DNA of 9,425 nucleotides, from contig DJSH01000047.1 of NCBI GenBank assembly GCA_002440225.1, positions 1 through 9,425 of the forward strand, read 5' to 3'. Below, in pieces: positions 1 through 5,655 of this stretch. Source of the DNA: Candidatus Segatella violae (GTDB lineage Bacteria; Bacteroidota; Bacteroidia; Bacteroidales; Bacteroidaceae). The notes under the pieces were generated by a model. It searched no databases, was not told the DNA's origin, and worked only from the letters and a program-made list of their open reading frames with translations. The position numbers and the translations under genes were made by a program. Each line of letters begins with the position of its first letter. The first letter of the stretch is position 1.

Positions 1-70
1 CGGTCTTAAATGACTGCTTACCAAACAACAGGACTGATATTGAATCAATGACAATCAAGTTCAAACTATG

Positions 71-119
71 TTTTGCTTTTTGCATTTACTAAGTAGCAAA
101 CACAAAAAGCAAAATTTTT
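71..119 (+). terminator. 12-bp hairpin followed by T5, beyond the PIN gene
   Basis: The arms TTTTGCTTTTTG (71-82) and CAAAAAGCAAAA (103-114) are perfectly complementary around a 20-base loop. On the plus strand the hairpin is followed at once by TTTTT (115-119), the form of an intrinsic terminator for a rightward gene lying left of the window. On the minus strand it sits directly after the stop of the PIN-domain gene but has no U run after it, so it may only protect that mRNA end. The rest of 1-117 holds no gene that I can support. Confidence 0.45.
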
Positions 120-528
120 ATAAACCTAAAACTTTAAATAATTCATCCACCGTATATACTGGTAATGAAGACTCTTTGAAATCTTTGGTATTTCTTGTTA
201 CAATACAATCAGCATTCGCTTTAATCGCAGTGGCGTTCTGTGTGGCATCCTCATAATCATTCCAACCTGAAGTCAACATTTCTACCACAGTGCTTGACTG
301 CAAATCTAAAATCTCGGTAAAACCCGAAACAAAAAGAAGAGTCTCATCAACTTTTTGATATTTGTATTTGTGAGCAACAAACATAGCTGTTACATAGGAT
401 AAAGACAGTGTTTGTAGTTGTACTTTTCCCATGCTACCTAAGGCTACCAGACGATTGGCAGATTCAGCAAATTCGCCACGTTGACAGACAAAATCTATCA
501 GTACATTCGTATCAACAAAAACTCTCAT
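118..528 (-). CDS. PIN-domain protein, VapC-like toxin
   Basis: This 136-residue protein matches the size and layout of a single PIN domain, the RNase fold of VapC toxins, which use Mg2+ bound by a cluster of acidic residues. It opens with the PIN signature MRVFVDTNVL (Asp6, Asn8). The second half carries NDYEDATQNATAI (Asp94) and ADCIVTRNTKDF (Asp107, Asp116), the usual metal-binding order. The Glu often seen near residue 40 of classical VapC is not obvious, as in many Bacteroidota PIN proteins. The start ATG overlaps the stop of the upstream gene as ATGA (528-525), so the pair is probably translationally coupled. Function as an RNase toxin neutralised by the neighbour is inferred from the domain and gene order. 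Its RNA target (tRNA, rRNA or mRNA) cannot be told. Family assignment is firm; toxicity is not shown. Confidence 0.85.
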   Translation of the reverse strand: MRVFVDTNVLIDFVCQRGEFAESANRLVALGSMGKVQLQTLSLSYVTAMFVAHKYKYQKVDETLLFVSGFTEILDLQSSTVVEMLTSGWNDYEDATQNATAIKANADCIVTRNTKDFKESSLPVYTVDELFKVLGL

Positions 529-806
529 AACTTGTACTTTGTTTCAACCAATGATGCTAACCCATCTTCATCAACAGGAACAGAGTTACCACCTTTCGCC
601 GCCTTAGTTTTTACAAAAGCCAAGGCATTCTTAAACTCTTCGCTCTGAGAAAAAGGAACAACACTTGTTTTCTTTCTTGAGCGAACCAATGATGCTAGAT
701 TGGCCACATATTTATTGACCAATTCCTCTAAACTTGAATGGTTTTCCCTTGCATAAGTCTCACCATCTAGATAAACCAGAGGGTCGTTTATTGCTATTTG
801 ATACAT
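525..806 (-). CDS. Antitoxin-like small protein paired with PIN toxin
   Basis: This 93-residue protein lies directly upstream of the PIN-domain gene and shares an ATGA overlap with it. The frame is open back to an ATG at 839, but I place the start at 806. That ATG has a good Shine-Dalgarno AAAGGAG (820-814) seven bases before it, while the ATG at 839 lies inside the promoter -7 box. The N-terminus (MYQIAINDPLVYL) looks like the beta strand, and the following ARENHSSLEELVNKYVANLASL like the helices, of a ribbon-helix-helix-type DNA-binding antitoxin. The basic stretch RSRKK comes after it, and the tail is the likely toxin-binding part. If it is an antitoxin it should bind the PIN protein and repress its own promoter. 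No close family name is recognised, and the call rests mainly on gene order, size and overlap. Confidence 0.75.
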   Translation of the reverse strand: MYQIAINDPLVYLDGETYARENHSSLEELVNKYVANLASLVRSRKKTSVVPFSQSEEFKNALAFVKTKAAKGGNSVPVDEDGLASLVETKYKL

Positions 807-836
807 AACTTTTCTCCTTTTAATATTTAGACACGG

Positions 837-867
837 CAAAGATACGACTTTTTATTGTAACGACCAA
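837..867 (-). promoter_or_regulatory. Promoter of the toxin-antitoxin pair
   Basis: On the minus strand a TTGG box (867-864), a 19-base spacer and TATCTTTG (844-837) fit the Bacteroidota housekeeping consensus TTTG / TAnnTTTG. Transcription should start near 830, giving a leader of about 24 bases with the AAAGGAG ribosome binding site at 820-814. The module is therefore expressed independently of the decayed capsule genes upstream. Confidence 0.75.
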
Positions 868-888
868 GAATATCTCAAAATTATTATC

Positions 889-1459
889 TTATTTGATTGA
901 AAAATCTTCAGCTCGAACACTACTTGGAATGTTCACTACCCTATCCGCAAACCAAATGGTATTCTCCAAGCCATCGTTCTCACATTGCTCAAACATCGGC
1001 AAGCGATTCATCAACTCCCAGATAGGGCGAGTCATTACGCCATTATCGTTGGTCTGGGTGAGGAAGTCGATCTGTGCCTCCTTGTCCTTCAAGATAACGG
1101 TCAACATCGATGAATACCGCATGAGCTCCAATATAACTCAATGCATTACAGGTTGCAATGAAAGTAAGAGCCTGAGTCAATACTTCATCATCTTGCTTTA
1201 CACCAACGAGCAACAAGCTCATGTGAAGGGCATTAGTTCCACTAACACATACCACAGCCTTCTTGGCACCTGTATATTTTGCCATATCCTCCTCGAAGCG
1301 ATCGACAAACTTACCTACGGATGAAACGAAGGTTGTGTCAATGCACTCGTTGAGATATTTCTTTTCATTACCTGCAAAAACAGGGACTGCCAATGGAGTA
1401 AACTACTGGTTGCCATAAACTGACTTGATAAAGTCTATCGTTTTCTTAAAATCTGCCAT
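889..1459 (-). pseudogene. LegC/DegT-type sugar aminotransferase, broken
   Basis: The remains of a PLP-dependent aminotransferase of the LegC type (DegT/DnrJ/EryC1 family), which adds the 4-amino group to a UDP-4-keto-6-deoxy-sugar. The gene begins with ATG at 1459, 11 bases after the dehydratase stop, and reads MADFKKTIDFIKSVYGNQ, then hits TAG (1405-1403) at codon 19. The same frame goes on with the family N-terminus (GNEKKYLNECIDTTFVSSVG, then TGAKKAVVCVSGTNALHMSL) up to FIDVD near 1100. There it jumps to another frame that carries the family C-terminus (ILKDKEAQIDFLTQTNDNGV, then MTRPIW) and ends at 889. The middle, about 200 residues with the PLP lysine, is missing: the family is near 380-400 residues and about 190 codons remain. 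Two independent lesions make it surely inactive. A TTG at 1393 could restart translation but would give only an N-terminal piece. Confidence 0.9.
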
Positions 1460-1470
1460 TTTATTGAGTA

Positions 1471-2679
1471 TTACATTTTTTGATCCAAGTTCTTACCTTT
1501 TTCCTCATGCTCGAAGTTAGGGATAAATTTCTTGATGGATGCCACGATTTCAGCCTTGGTGAAATCTGGCTCTGCAAAGATGCCCTCTAACTCATCAAAG
1601 AACTGGTTAATCTCAGGCATCGGACGACGGGTTGTCTCCTCTACCACACCGAGTGCAGAGAATCGTTGCATATTGATTTTCTCACCAGGCACATAGAACT
1701 CCTCGTAAGCCTTCTCGCCCGTGGTATCGCTCTTGAAGTAAACCACAGGATAGTTGTCGCTCTCATAATCCATATCGGCAGCATACTTCTTTGCCTCAGG
1801 GTCGTTCTGGCACTCCACCTTCTTGAAGCCCTCTGCCTTCACGAAGTCATCGCAGATGGATGAGAAGGTGAGCATCTGCTCTTCACCCAGCTTAGGGAAG
1901 AACACCTCACCACCATTACCAAGGATACAAGCCAACATACAAATCTGGCCAGACTCCTCAGGAGATACGAAATAGCGCTTCACATCAGATGGTGCTGCCA
2001 AAGGCTGCTTCTTCTGCAAACGATGAATCCATCCATCAGGCAAAGACCCATTAGAGAAAGCAACGTTAGCAAAACGAGCTGTTGTTACCTTGAAGTGCTC
2101 ATTATAAGCCATCACCAGGTCTTCCATAATACGCTTGCTGGCACCCATGATGTTAACTGGGTTGGCTGCCTTGTCGGTAGAGACGCAGAAGAAATGCTTA
2201 GGTGGAAAAACACAAAGCAAATCCATCAGTTTCTTAGCCTTGATGTCATTGTTCTCAATGAGTGCCTGAACACTATACTTATCCTTCTCAGAGCGTACAT
2301 GCTTATGGGCTGAGAAATTGGCTACAATATCAAAGCCTTTCTCCTCTCGGAAGATACGTTCGAAGATTGGGTCTGCAAAGTTGAGGGTATAACAGCGGAA
2401 CTCATCAGGTACGAAAAGTCCTTCAGTGCTTCGCACGTCACGGACGAGTTCTGCCAATCCGTTCTCATTCAAATCGACGACCACCACGCTCTTTGGCTCG
2501 AAGCGCAGCACCGCCTTGATAAATGAGGAACCAATGGAACCGGCTCCACCAATTACACAAACTTTCTTGCCTTTGATTTCAGCAGAAAGTTTATCTTTGT
2601 TTGCCTCGATATCCTGAGCAAACATACTCTTTTCACGATGGGTCACATACTGACCTATGAATTTACTGAGATTAAACAT
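1471..2679 (-). CDS. UDP-N-acetylglucosamine 4,6-dehydratase, CapD/PglF type
   Basis: A 402-residue NAD(P)-dependent short-chain dehydrogenase-fold enzyme that should convert UDP-GlcNAc to UDP-2-acetamido-2,6-dideoxy-4-hexulose, the first step toward UDP-bacillosamine, legionaminic acid or deoxyamino sugars. Visible motifs are the nucleotide-binding GGAGSIGSS (44-52), Asp69 at the end of the second strand (VVVVDL), SAHKHVR (123-129), STDKA (167-171) and MGASKR (178-183). The usual Tyr-x3-Lys is Met178-x3-Lys182, as in the large PglF/WbpM/CapD dehydratases, so Thr168, Asp169 and Lys170 should do the chemistry. The protein is soluble and lacks the N-terminal membrane segments of PglF/WbpM. The start ATG at 2679 has no Shine-Dalgarno, as is usual here. 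The next gene is the broken aminotransferase, which would have taken this product. The enzyme itself looks intact. Confidence 0.9.
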   Translation of the reverse strand: MFNLSKFIGQYVTHREKSMFAQDIEANKDKLSAEIKGKKVCVIGGAGSIGSSFIKAVLRFEPKSVVVVDLNENGLAELVRDVRSTEGLFVPDEFRCYTLNFADPIFERIFREEKGFDIVANFSAHKHVRSEKDKYSVQALIENNDIKAKKLMDLLCVFPPKHFFCVSTDKAANPVNIMGASKRIMEDLVMAYNEHFKVTTARFANVAFSNGSLPDGWIHRLQKKQPLAAPSDVKRYFVSPEESGQICMLACILGNGGEVFFPKLGEEQMLTFSSICDDFVKAEGFKKVECQNDPEAKKYAADMDYESDNYPVVYFKSDTTGEKAYEEFYVPGEKINMQRFSALGVVEETTRRPMPEINQFFDELEGIFAEPDFTKAEIVASIKKFIPNFEHEEKGKNLDQKM

Positions 2680-2734
2680 GATTTATATGTTTATTGTTTT
2701 ATTTACTTTTTAAATTAAAATATTAAATAGGAGA

Positions 2735-3016
2735 GCCCCACCTGTCCCTCCCCAGCGGGGGGGACCTTAATCCTAAACCAAGCCTTTCCCTTAACCATTA
2801 AAGGAAAGGATGTAGATGGCTACGCTATAGCCTCCGCCAAAGTTATGGTATCGGCAGCGGAGCCTTTGCCACAAGGGGCTGCCGATGGGTGCCTACGCAA
2901 CAGAGTTGCGATTGTTTGTCGGCAGGCGCATTATTTCTACCTATAAAGCCAATCCTTTAGAGTAAGCATCCAACCCCTATGACAATACAACTCCATCCCC
3001 AGTGTTTACTGGGGAT
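2735..3016. repeat. Cluster of six hairpins in a 471-base non-coding gap
   Basis: The gap 2680-3150 holds no gene that I can support, but it is rich in palindromes. GTCCC-T-CCCC / GGGGGGGAC (2744-2765) has a bulged T. CCTTTCC / GGAAAGG (2783-2789, 2803-2809) has an inner TTAA/TTAA. GGCTA / TAGCC (2818-2832) is short. ATCGGCAGC / GCTGCCGAT (2850-2886) has an inner CCTT/AAGG. CGCAAC / GTTGCG (2896-2910) has an outer GCCT/AGGC (2891-2927). ATCCCCAGT / ACTGGGGAT (2995-3016) is perfect with a GTTT loop. Such clusters are common dispersed elements in Bacteroidota, but in this position they would also form the leader of the dehydratase mRNA. A lone TAACTTTG (2845-2838, minus strand) resembles a -7 box but has no -33 box, so I cannot name a promoter for the dehydratase. 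Confidence 0.6.
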
Positions 3017-3067
3017 ACAGAGTATTTTAAGAAATTGGACTTTTCTGATTTTTAAACAGGTTTAACT

Positions 3068-3093
3068 AAAAGTGCCTTGAAAAGAAGGCTTTT
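3068..3093 (-). terminator. Weak hairpin terminator after the 3151-3525 gene
   Basis: The arms GCCTT (3074-3078) and AAGGC (3085-3089) enclose a 6-base loop. The stem is extended by AAAA (3068-3071) against TTTT (3090-3093) across a 2-base bulge. On the minus strand the hairpin is followed by CACTTTTAG, a short T-rich run. It is a plausible but weak intrinsic terminator for the unknown genes, separating them from the dehydratase. Confidence 0.35.
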
Positions 3094-3094
3094 G

Positions 3095-3142
3095 TTCCCC
3101 ATTGCAGTATCGCTCTGCACTGGTCGCCACTCGAATGGGGGA
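3095..3142. repeat. 44-base structured repeat, copy 1
   Basis: The block beginning TTCCCCATTGCAG and ending ACTCGAATGG (3095-3138) recurs at 4319-4362 in the same orientation with 4 differences in 44 bases, all transitions. It can fold with CCATT/AATGG outside and CAGT/ACTG inside. It lies just downstream of the gene ending at 3151. It looks like a dispersed intergenic element; I see no coding potential. Confidence 0.65.
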
Positions 3143-3150
3143 TGAGGTGT

Positions 3151-3525
3151 TTATTTCCCTTTAGTAAAAATCTTTGATGTAGCAGAGCCATTGAAGAACT
3201 GGGCTACTCGCAGAGCATATTCCAATGTTCCTCCTACCGTTAGCTCATGATACAGCAACAGGGAGTCTCGGAAGAGATAGTTGATGGCAGCATTCAAGGC
3301 TTTGGAGTCTGGACCGTACATACTGAGATGCACAAACTCCTCAATATCCGTAATATTGACTACCAAGAACCATTGGCGTGGTTGGTGATTGAAACCTATC
3401 GTATTGAGATAAGGTTTCGTATATGAGTCGCCAAATTGCTTGAGATTCTGAATAATGGAGGTAGTATAAGGATAGGATTTCTTAGCTGATTCCGGAATAA
3501 CATGAGCTGTCTTGCTTCCTCTCAC
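3151..3525 (-). CDS. Unrecognised protein, 5' end probably disrupted
   Basis: The longest start-to-stop reading from an accepted start codon is 124 residues from a GTG at 3525, but this is probably only the C-terminal two thirds of the gene. The same frame stays open back to a TGA at 3645-3643, and that 39-codon stretch reads like protein (ADYFNVYFIRDAKDSF, then YYGDILNELFGKDVRG). It offers no ATG, GTG or TTG of its own. Better upstream starts lie in other frames: ATG at 3685 opens MGNNRVSVQK, and a third frame reads KTDIRDLSIIS. One or two single-base indels between about 3665 and 3625 would join them. The protein is soluble, with aromatic-rich sections (PRQWFLVVNITDIEEFVHL; SLLLYHELTVGGTLEYALRV) and no motif I can assign. 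It is the last gene of the UpxY-led cluster. No function is offered. Confidence 0.55.
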   Translation of the reverse strand: MRGSKTAHVIPESAKKSYPYTTSIIQNLKQFGDSYTKPYLNTIGFNHQPRQWFLVVNITDIEEFVHLSMYGPDSKALNAAINYLFRDSLLLYHELTVGGTLEYALRVAQFFNGSATSKIFTKGK

Positions 3526-3674
3526 ATCCTTACCGAAAAGTTCGTTGAGTATATCTCCATAGTAACATACTGCCTTGAAACTATCTTTTGCGTCACGGAT
3601 GAAATAGACATTGAAGTAATCTGCTTTGATATAATGGACAAATCACGAATATCCGTTTTTGGACGCTTACACGA

Positions 3675-3776
3675 TTATTTCCCATGCTGAAAGTCATATT
3701 GTTTCATCAAACGATTCATATCCTTAAGCATACGGTCATAATCTTTGCCAAGTTTATTTATATAGAATTCATCCAA
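3675..3776 (-). pseudogene. Detached C-terminal tail of the 3758-4294 gene
   Basis: A 33-codon open stretch that reads ILDEFYINKLGKDYDRMLKD and then MNRLMKQYDFQHGK before a TAA at 3677-3675. It begins just where the 178-residue gene ends and lies in a neighbouring frame. One extra base near 3776-3780 would fuse it, giving NKLVVNEQQ followed by ILDEFYINKL and a protein of about 211 residues with a continuous charged, helical C-terminus. The restored stop would overlap an ATG at 3685 (start of MGNNRVSVQK) by 11 bases, a normal operon junction. This supports a real frameshift rather than chance. A sequencing or assembly error cannot be excluded. Confidence 0.5.
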
Positions 3777-4294
3777 GATTGCTGTTCATTAACCACCAAT
3801 TTATTCAAGGTTGGCAACATCTGCTCTATCATGCGGCACTTCACCTTATTATAATAGAAGTCTATATCATCAAGCAATTCATTGGCTTTATCATCTCGCA
3901 TATCACCACCATATCCTCCTGCTACAACACAAATGGCACCAAGGCGGCGAGCATCCTTATCTATACTGAAGTTATAGGCTCCACGAAGAATCATGGGAAG
4001 AGTATTGTATATTACGTTGCAATAATGCAAGAGGTCTTTGAAATCTGGCGATTCCGTAAGCCAGGCTTCAAGCATCTCTTCTTGATATCGGCGAAGAAGC
4101 AGAAAGTACTTCTCCTTGGCCATCTTGCCCCTGATAGATGCGGTCATCACCCAAAAGAGGGCATGGGAAAGGACGATTCTATCCTCGGAAGGATGATAAT
4201 AAAACATGTCGTCTTCGGGATTTTGGTTCATGCCTAATCGCTGTTCCAACTGTCCTATCATCTCCTTGCGTATCTGGTTTAGTTTCTTATCCAT
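3758..4294 (-). CDS. Unrecognised helical protein in the UpxY cluster
   Basis: A 178-residue soluble protein that I do not recognise. It is rich in predicted helix and charge, starting MDKKLNQIRKEMIGQLEQRL, with central segments SHALFWVMTASIRGKMAKEK and RRYQEEMLEAWL. A glycine-rich turn ICVVAGGYGGDMRDDKANEL near residues 121-140 is the most motif-like part, but it is not a P-loop. It has no signal peptide or membrane segment. It stands third in a minus-strand cluster led by the UpxY-like antiterminator. In Bacteroides a small upxZ gene follows upxY, but this sequence does not resemble UpxZ as I know it, so no such name is given. The C-terminus appears cut by a frameshift: a natural-looking 33-residue continuation lies in another frame just downstream. 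The start ATG at 4294 is clean but lacks a strong ribosome binding site. Confidence 0.7.
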   Translation of the reverse strand: MDKKLNQIRKEMIGQLEQRLGMNQNPEDDMFYYHPSEDRIVLSHALFWVMTASIRGKMAKEKYFLLLRRYQEEMLEAWLTESPDFKDLLHYCNVIYNTLPMILRGAYNFSIDKDARRLGAICVVAGGYGGDMRDDKANELLDDIDFYYNKVKCRMIEQMLPTLNKLVVNEQQSWMNSI

Positions 4295-4318
4295 TTTGAA
4301 TTAAAGTCTTTTGATTAG

Positions 4319-4364
4319 TTCCCCATCGCAGCATCGCTCTGCGCTGGTCGTCACTCGAATGGCG
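4319..4364. repeat. 44-base structured repeat, copy 2
   Basis: Second copy of the element at 3095, in the same orientation, lying in the 102-base gap between the 83-residue gene and the 178-residue gene. Relative to copy 1, the inner stem changes from CAGT/ACTG to CAGC/GCTG, so both partners of one base pair change together. This favours a folded form. The gap has no other clear signal. Confidence 0.65.
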
Positions 4365-4396
4365 AATTATGATTGAACAAAAACGGCTCTATTATA

Positions 4397-4648
4397 TTAC
4401 TTTTCCACAATCACTTCGGGAGCATCGACCTTGAAGATAAGACGGCGGGCATGCTCGGTTTCTGCTCGATGCACATTGAGATTGATAAAGTACTGCATAT
4501 CCTTGAGGTCGGGATGATCGAGATCATCATAATGAAAAACCTTTTCATTGCCCTGACCATCCAGTGCCTTGATCTCTAGATGATAAAGCACAGAGGTGTT
4601 GGTCACCTTACGAGTGAGTATGATTTCTTGTAATTCTAACATTTCCAT
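4397..4648 (-). CDS. Unrecognised 83-residue protein after the antiterminator
   Basis: A small soluble protein that begins 23 bases after the UpxY-like gene ends, so it is almost certainly co-transcribed with it. The frame is open further up to 4699, but that start would overlap the antiterminator gene and add an unlikely stretch. ATG at 4648 (MEMLELQEIILTRK) or at 4642 is preferred. The sequence alternates strand-like segments (EIILTRKVTNTSVLYHLEIK; EKVFHYDDLDH) with a helix containing HRAETEHARRLIF. I find no family motif, signal peptide or membrane segment. Its place between the antiterminator and two further unknown genes suggests an accessory role in that locus, but this is only positional inference. 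Confidence 0.7.
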   Translation of the reverse strand: MEMLELQEIILTRKVTNTSVLYHLEIKALDGQGNEKVFHYDDLDHPDLKDMQYFINLNVHRAETEHARRLIFKVDAPEVIVEK

Positions 4649-4671
4649 ATCTAGAAGATTATATCTGATTT

Positions 4672-5259
4672 TTATTCCTTGACACTGACGTAGGTACACT
4701 CGGCGAGGACGGCTGCACAGGCGAGAAAACCATCTATCTTAACCACAAAACGCTTGCACTTGCAGCCTTTCTTGGCCGACTTGCTGCGTACTTGCTGATA
4801 ATAGCCCTCCTTCCCAGCAAAGATGCCGTCCTGGATGACAACTCGGGCATTGGGACGGAGTTCTATCTCTTCGGGGGTGAAAAACTCTAGCTTGTCGTCT
4901 TCTACATTCTCGTAGATGGCCATGAAGTCTTCCATCTGCTTGTCGGGTACGATGATGGGCTCAAAACCACCACCCAACTTGGGACGAACCTTGAACTGGA
5001 GCAAGGTGTTGTATTCCTTCTTGAGGGAGCGCATCTTGGATGCCGTGGCATTGACGAAGAGGAGATTTCGAACGACGGGACGATAGCTGACTTTGCGAAC
5101 GCGGCTCTTCTGCCCCACCATACGCTCAAACCGCTCCAACGGAAGGAAGGACTTGACGGCATCCATGGCGGCTAACATATTAGCTGCCTTCTGCTCTCTA
5201 CCATATGGCGAACTCATCGCATACCAAAATGACGGACTATCGAGATTTTCTAATGACAT
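4672..5259 (-). CDS. UpxY-family NusG-like transcription antiterminator
   Basis: A 195-residue NusG paralogue of the UpxY type. In Bacteroides these are the first genes of capsule operons and let RNA polymerase read through the long leader of their own locus. The NGN domain covers about residues 10-120: the opening FWYAMSSPYGREQKAANML has the conserved Trp12-Tyr13 and the two basic residues after Gly20, followed by RPVVRNLLFV (60-69). A KOW-like domain fills the rest, with RPNARVVIQDGIFAGKEGYY (135-154) and the basic KKGCKCKR (163-170). Length fits the family (about 170-200). It starts 160 bases downstream of a strong promoter and is followed within 23 bases by a small unknown gene. It probably acts on this locus, though the only glycan genes downstream are a dehydratase and a dead aminotransferase. 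Family call is strong; the target operon is inferred. Confidence 0.88.
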   Translation of the reverse strand: MSLENLDSPSFWYAMSSPYGREQKAANMLAAMDAVKSFLPLERFERMVGQKSRVRKVSYRPVVRNLLFVNATASKMRSLKKEYNTLLQFKVRPKLGGGFEPIIVPDKQMEDFMAIYENVEDDKLEFFTPEEIELRPNARVVIQDGIFAGKEGYYQQVRSKSAKKGCKCKRFVVKIDGFLACAAVLAECTYVSVKE

Positions 5260-5419
5260 TCTTTCTGACGATTTTTACGCTTATTTATTAAAAAGGTATT
5301 CCTTTAGCTCCTTGCATCCTTTACAAGTTATTACCTATCAGCACCTTACACCGTTTTACCAAATTTTAACAGCCAGCTATTTCGTTTACAAAACGAGATA
5401 TTCGAAGCTAAATGTTTTG
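5260..5419 (-). promoter_or_regulatory. About 150-base leader of the UpxY-like gene
   Basis: Between the predicted transcription start (near 5412) and the ATG at 5259 lies an untranslated leader of about 150 bases. It contains a hairpin TCGTTT / AAACGA (5382-5396). UpxY proteins are known to act through the 5' leader of their own operon, so this is where a recruitment or pause signal would be expected. I cannot point to the exact element. Confidence 0.4.
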
Positions 5420-5451
5420 CAAATTTAGCCCTTTTTTCTGAATTAAACAAA
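5420..5451 (-). promoter_or_regulatory. Promoter of the UpxY-led cluster
   Basis: On the minus strand TTTG (5451-5448), a 20-base spacer and TAAATTTG (5427-5420) match the Bacteroidota TTTG / TAnnTTTG consensus exactly. A run of 12 A (minus strand; T at 5464-5475) lies 12 bases upstream of the -33 box and may act like an UP element. I see no long inverted repeats on both sides, so unlike many Bacteroides capsule promoters it does not look invertible. Confidence 0.75.
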
Positions 5452-5484
5452 TTTTTTGGTCTATTTTTTTTTTTTAACACATGC

Positions 5485-5518
5485 CTCGATTTTGAAGCCG
5501 TGCCGGCTTCAAAACGAG
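5485..5518. repeat. Hairpin upstream of the UpxY promoter
   Basis: TTTTGAAGCC (5490-5499) pairs with GGCTTCAAAA (5505-5514) around GTGCC. The stem is extended by CTCG/CGAG (5485-5488, 5515-5518) across one bulged A. There is no T run after it on either strand, so it is not a typical terminator. The 9-mer CAAAACGAG at its right end also occurs at 5389-5397, on the other side of the promoter. Confidence 0.5.
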
Positions 5519-5556
5519 CCCACCAGGACATGAAAAAGGATAAGGGGGAAAAGAAA

Positions 5557-5610
5557 TGGGAATGAACCAAATTGAACCAAAATCATAGGTTCATCTTTGA
5601 TTCATTCCCA
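5557..5610 (-). terminator. 54-base hairpin, likely terminator of the kinase operon
   Basis: TGGGAATGAA (5557-5566) pairs perfectly with TTCATTCCCA (5601-5610). Inside, CAAA/TTTG (5568-5571, 5596-5599) and TGAACC/GGTTCA (5573-5578, 5588-5593) also pair, so nearly the whole element folds. It lies 46 bases after the second kinase stop, and on the minus strand it is followed by TTTCTTTT. The left arm holds two tandem TGAACCAAA units 10 bases apart, so an operator role is an alternative. Confidence 0.5.
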
Positions 5611-5655
5611 CTTCATTTTTGCATCATTGGAAAGAAAAAAAAAGAGGATTTCCTT

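Noticed and set aside
3..92. Coding end of a gene entering from the left on the plus strand
   Set aside because: One frame is open for about 29 codons, but the translation shows no recognisable protein and the stretch is AT-rich and short.
807..839. Upstream ATG at 839 for the antitoxin-like gene
   Set aside because: It lies within the TATCTTTG -7 box, and the ATG at 806 has a well-placed AAAGGAG.
2818..2927. tRNA or known small RNA
   Set aside because: Stems and loops do not form a cloverleaf and no CCA, T-loop or D-loop signature is present.
3758..4294. UpxZ
   Set aside because: The position downstream of an UpxY-like gene is suggestive, but the sequence does not resemble UpxZ as I know it and another small gene comes first.
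5389..5518. Invertible promoter flanked by repeats
   Set aside because: CAAAACGAG occurs on both sides (5389-5397, 5510-5518) but in direct orientation and only 9 bases long; no recombinase gene is nearby.
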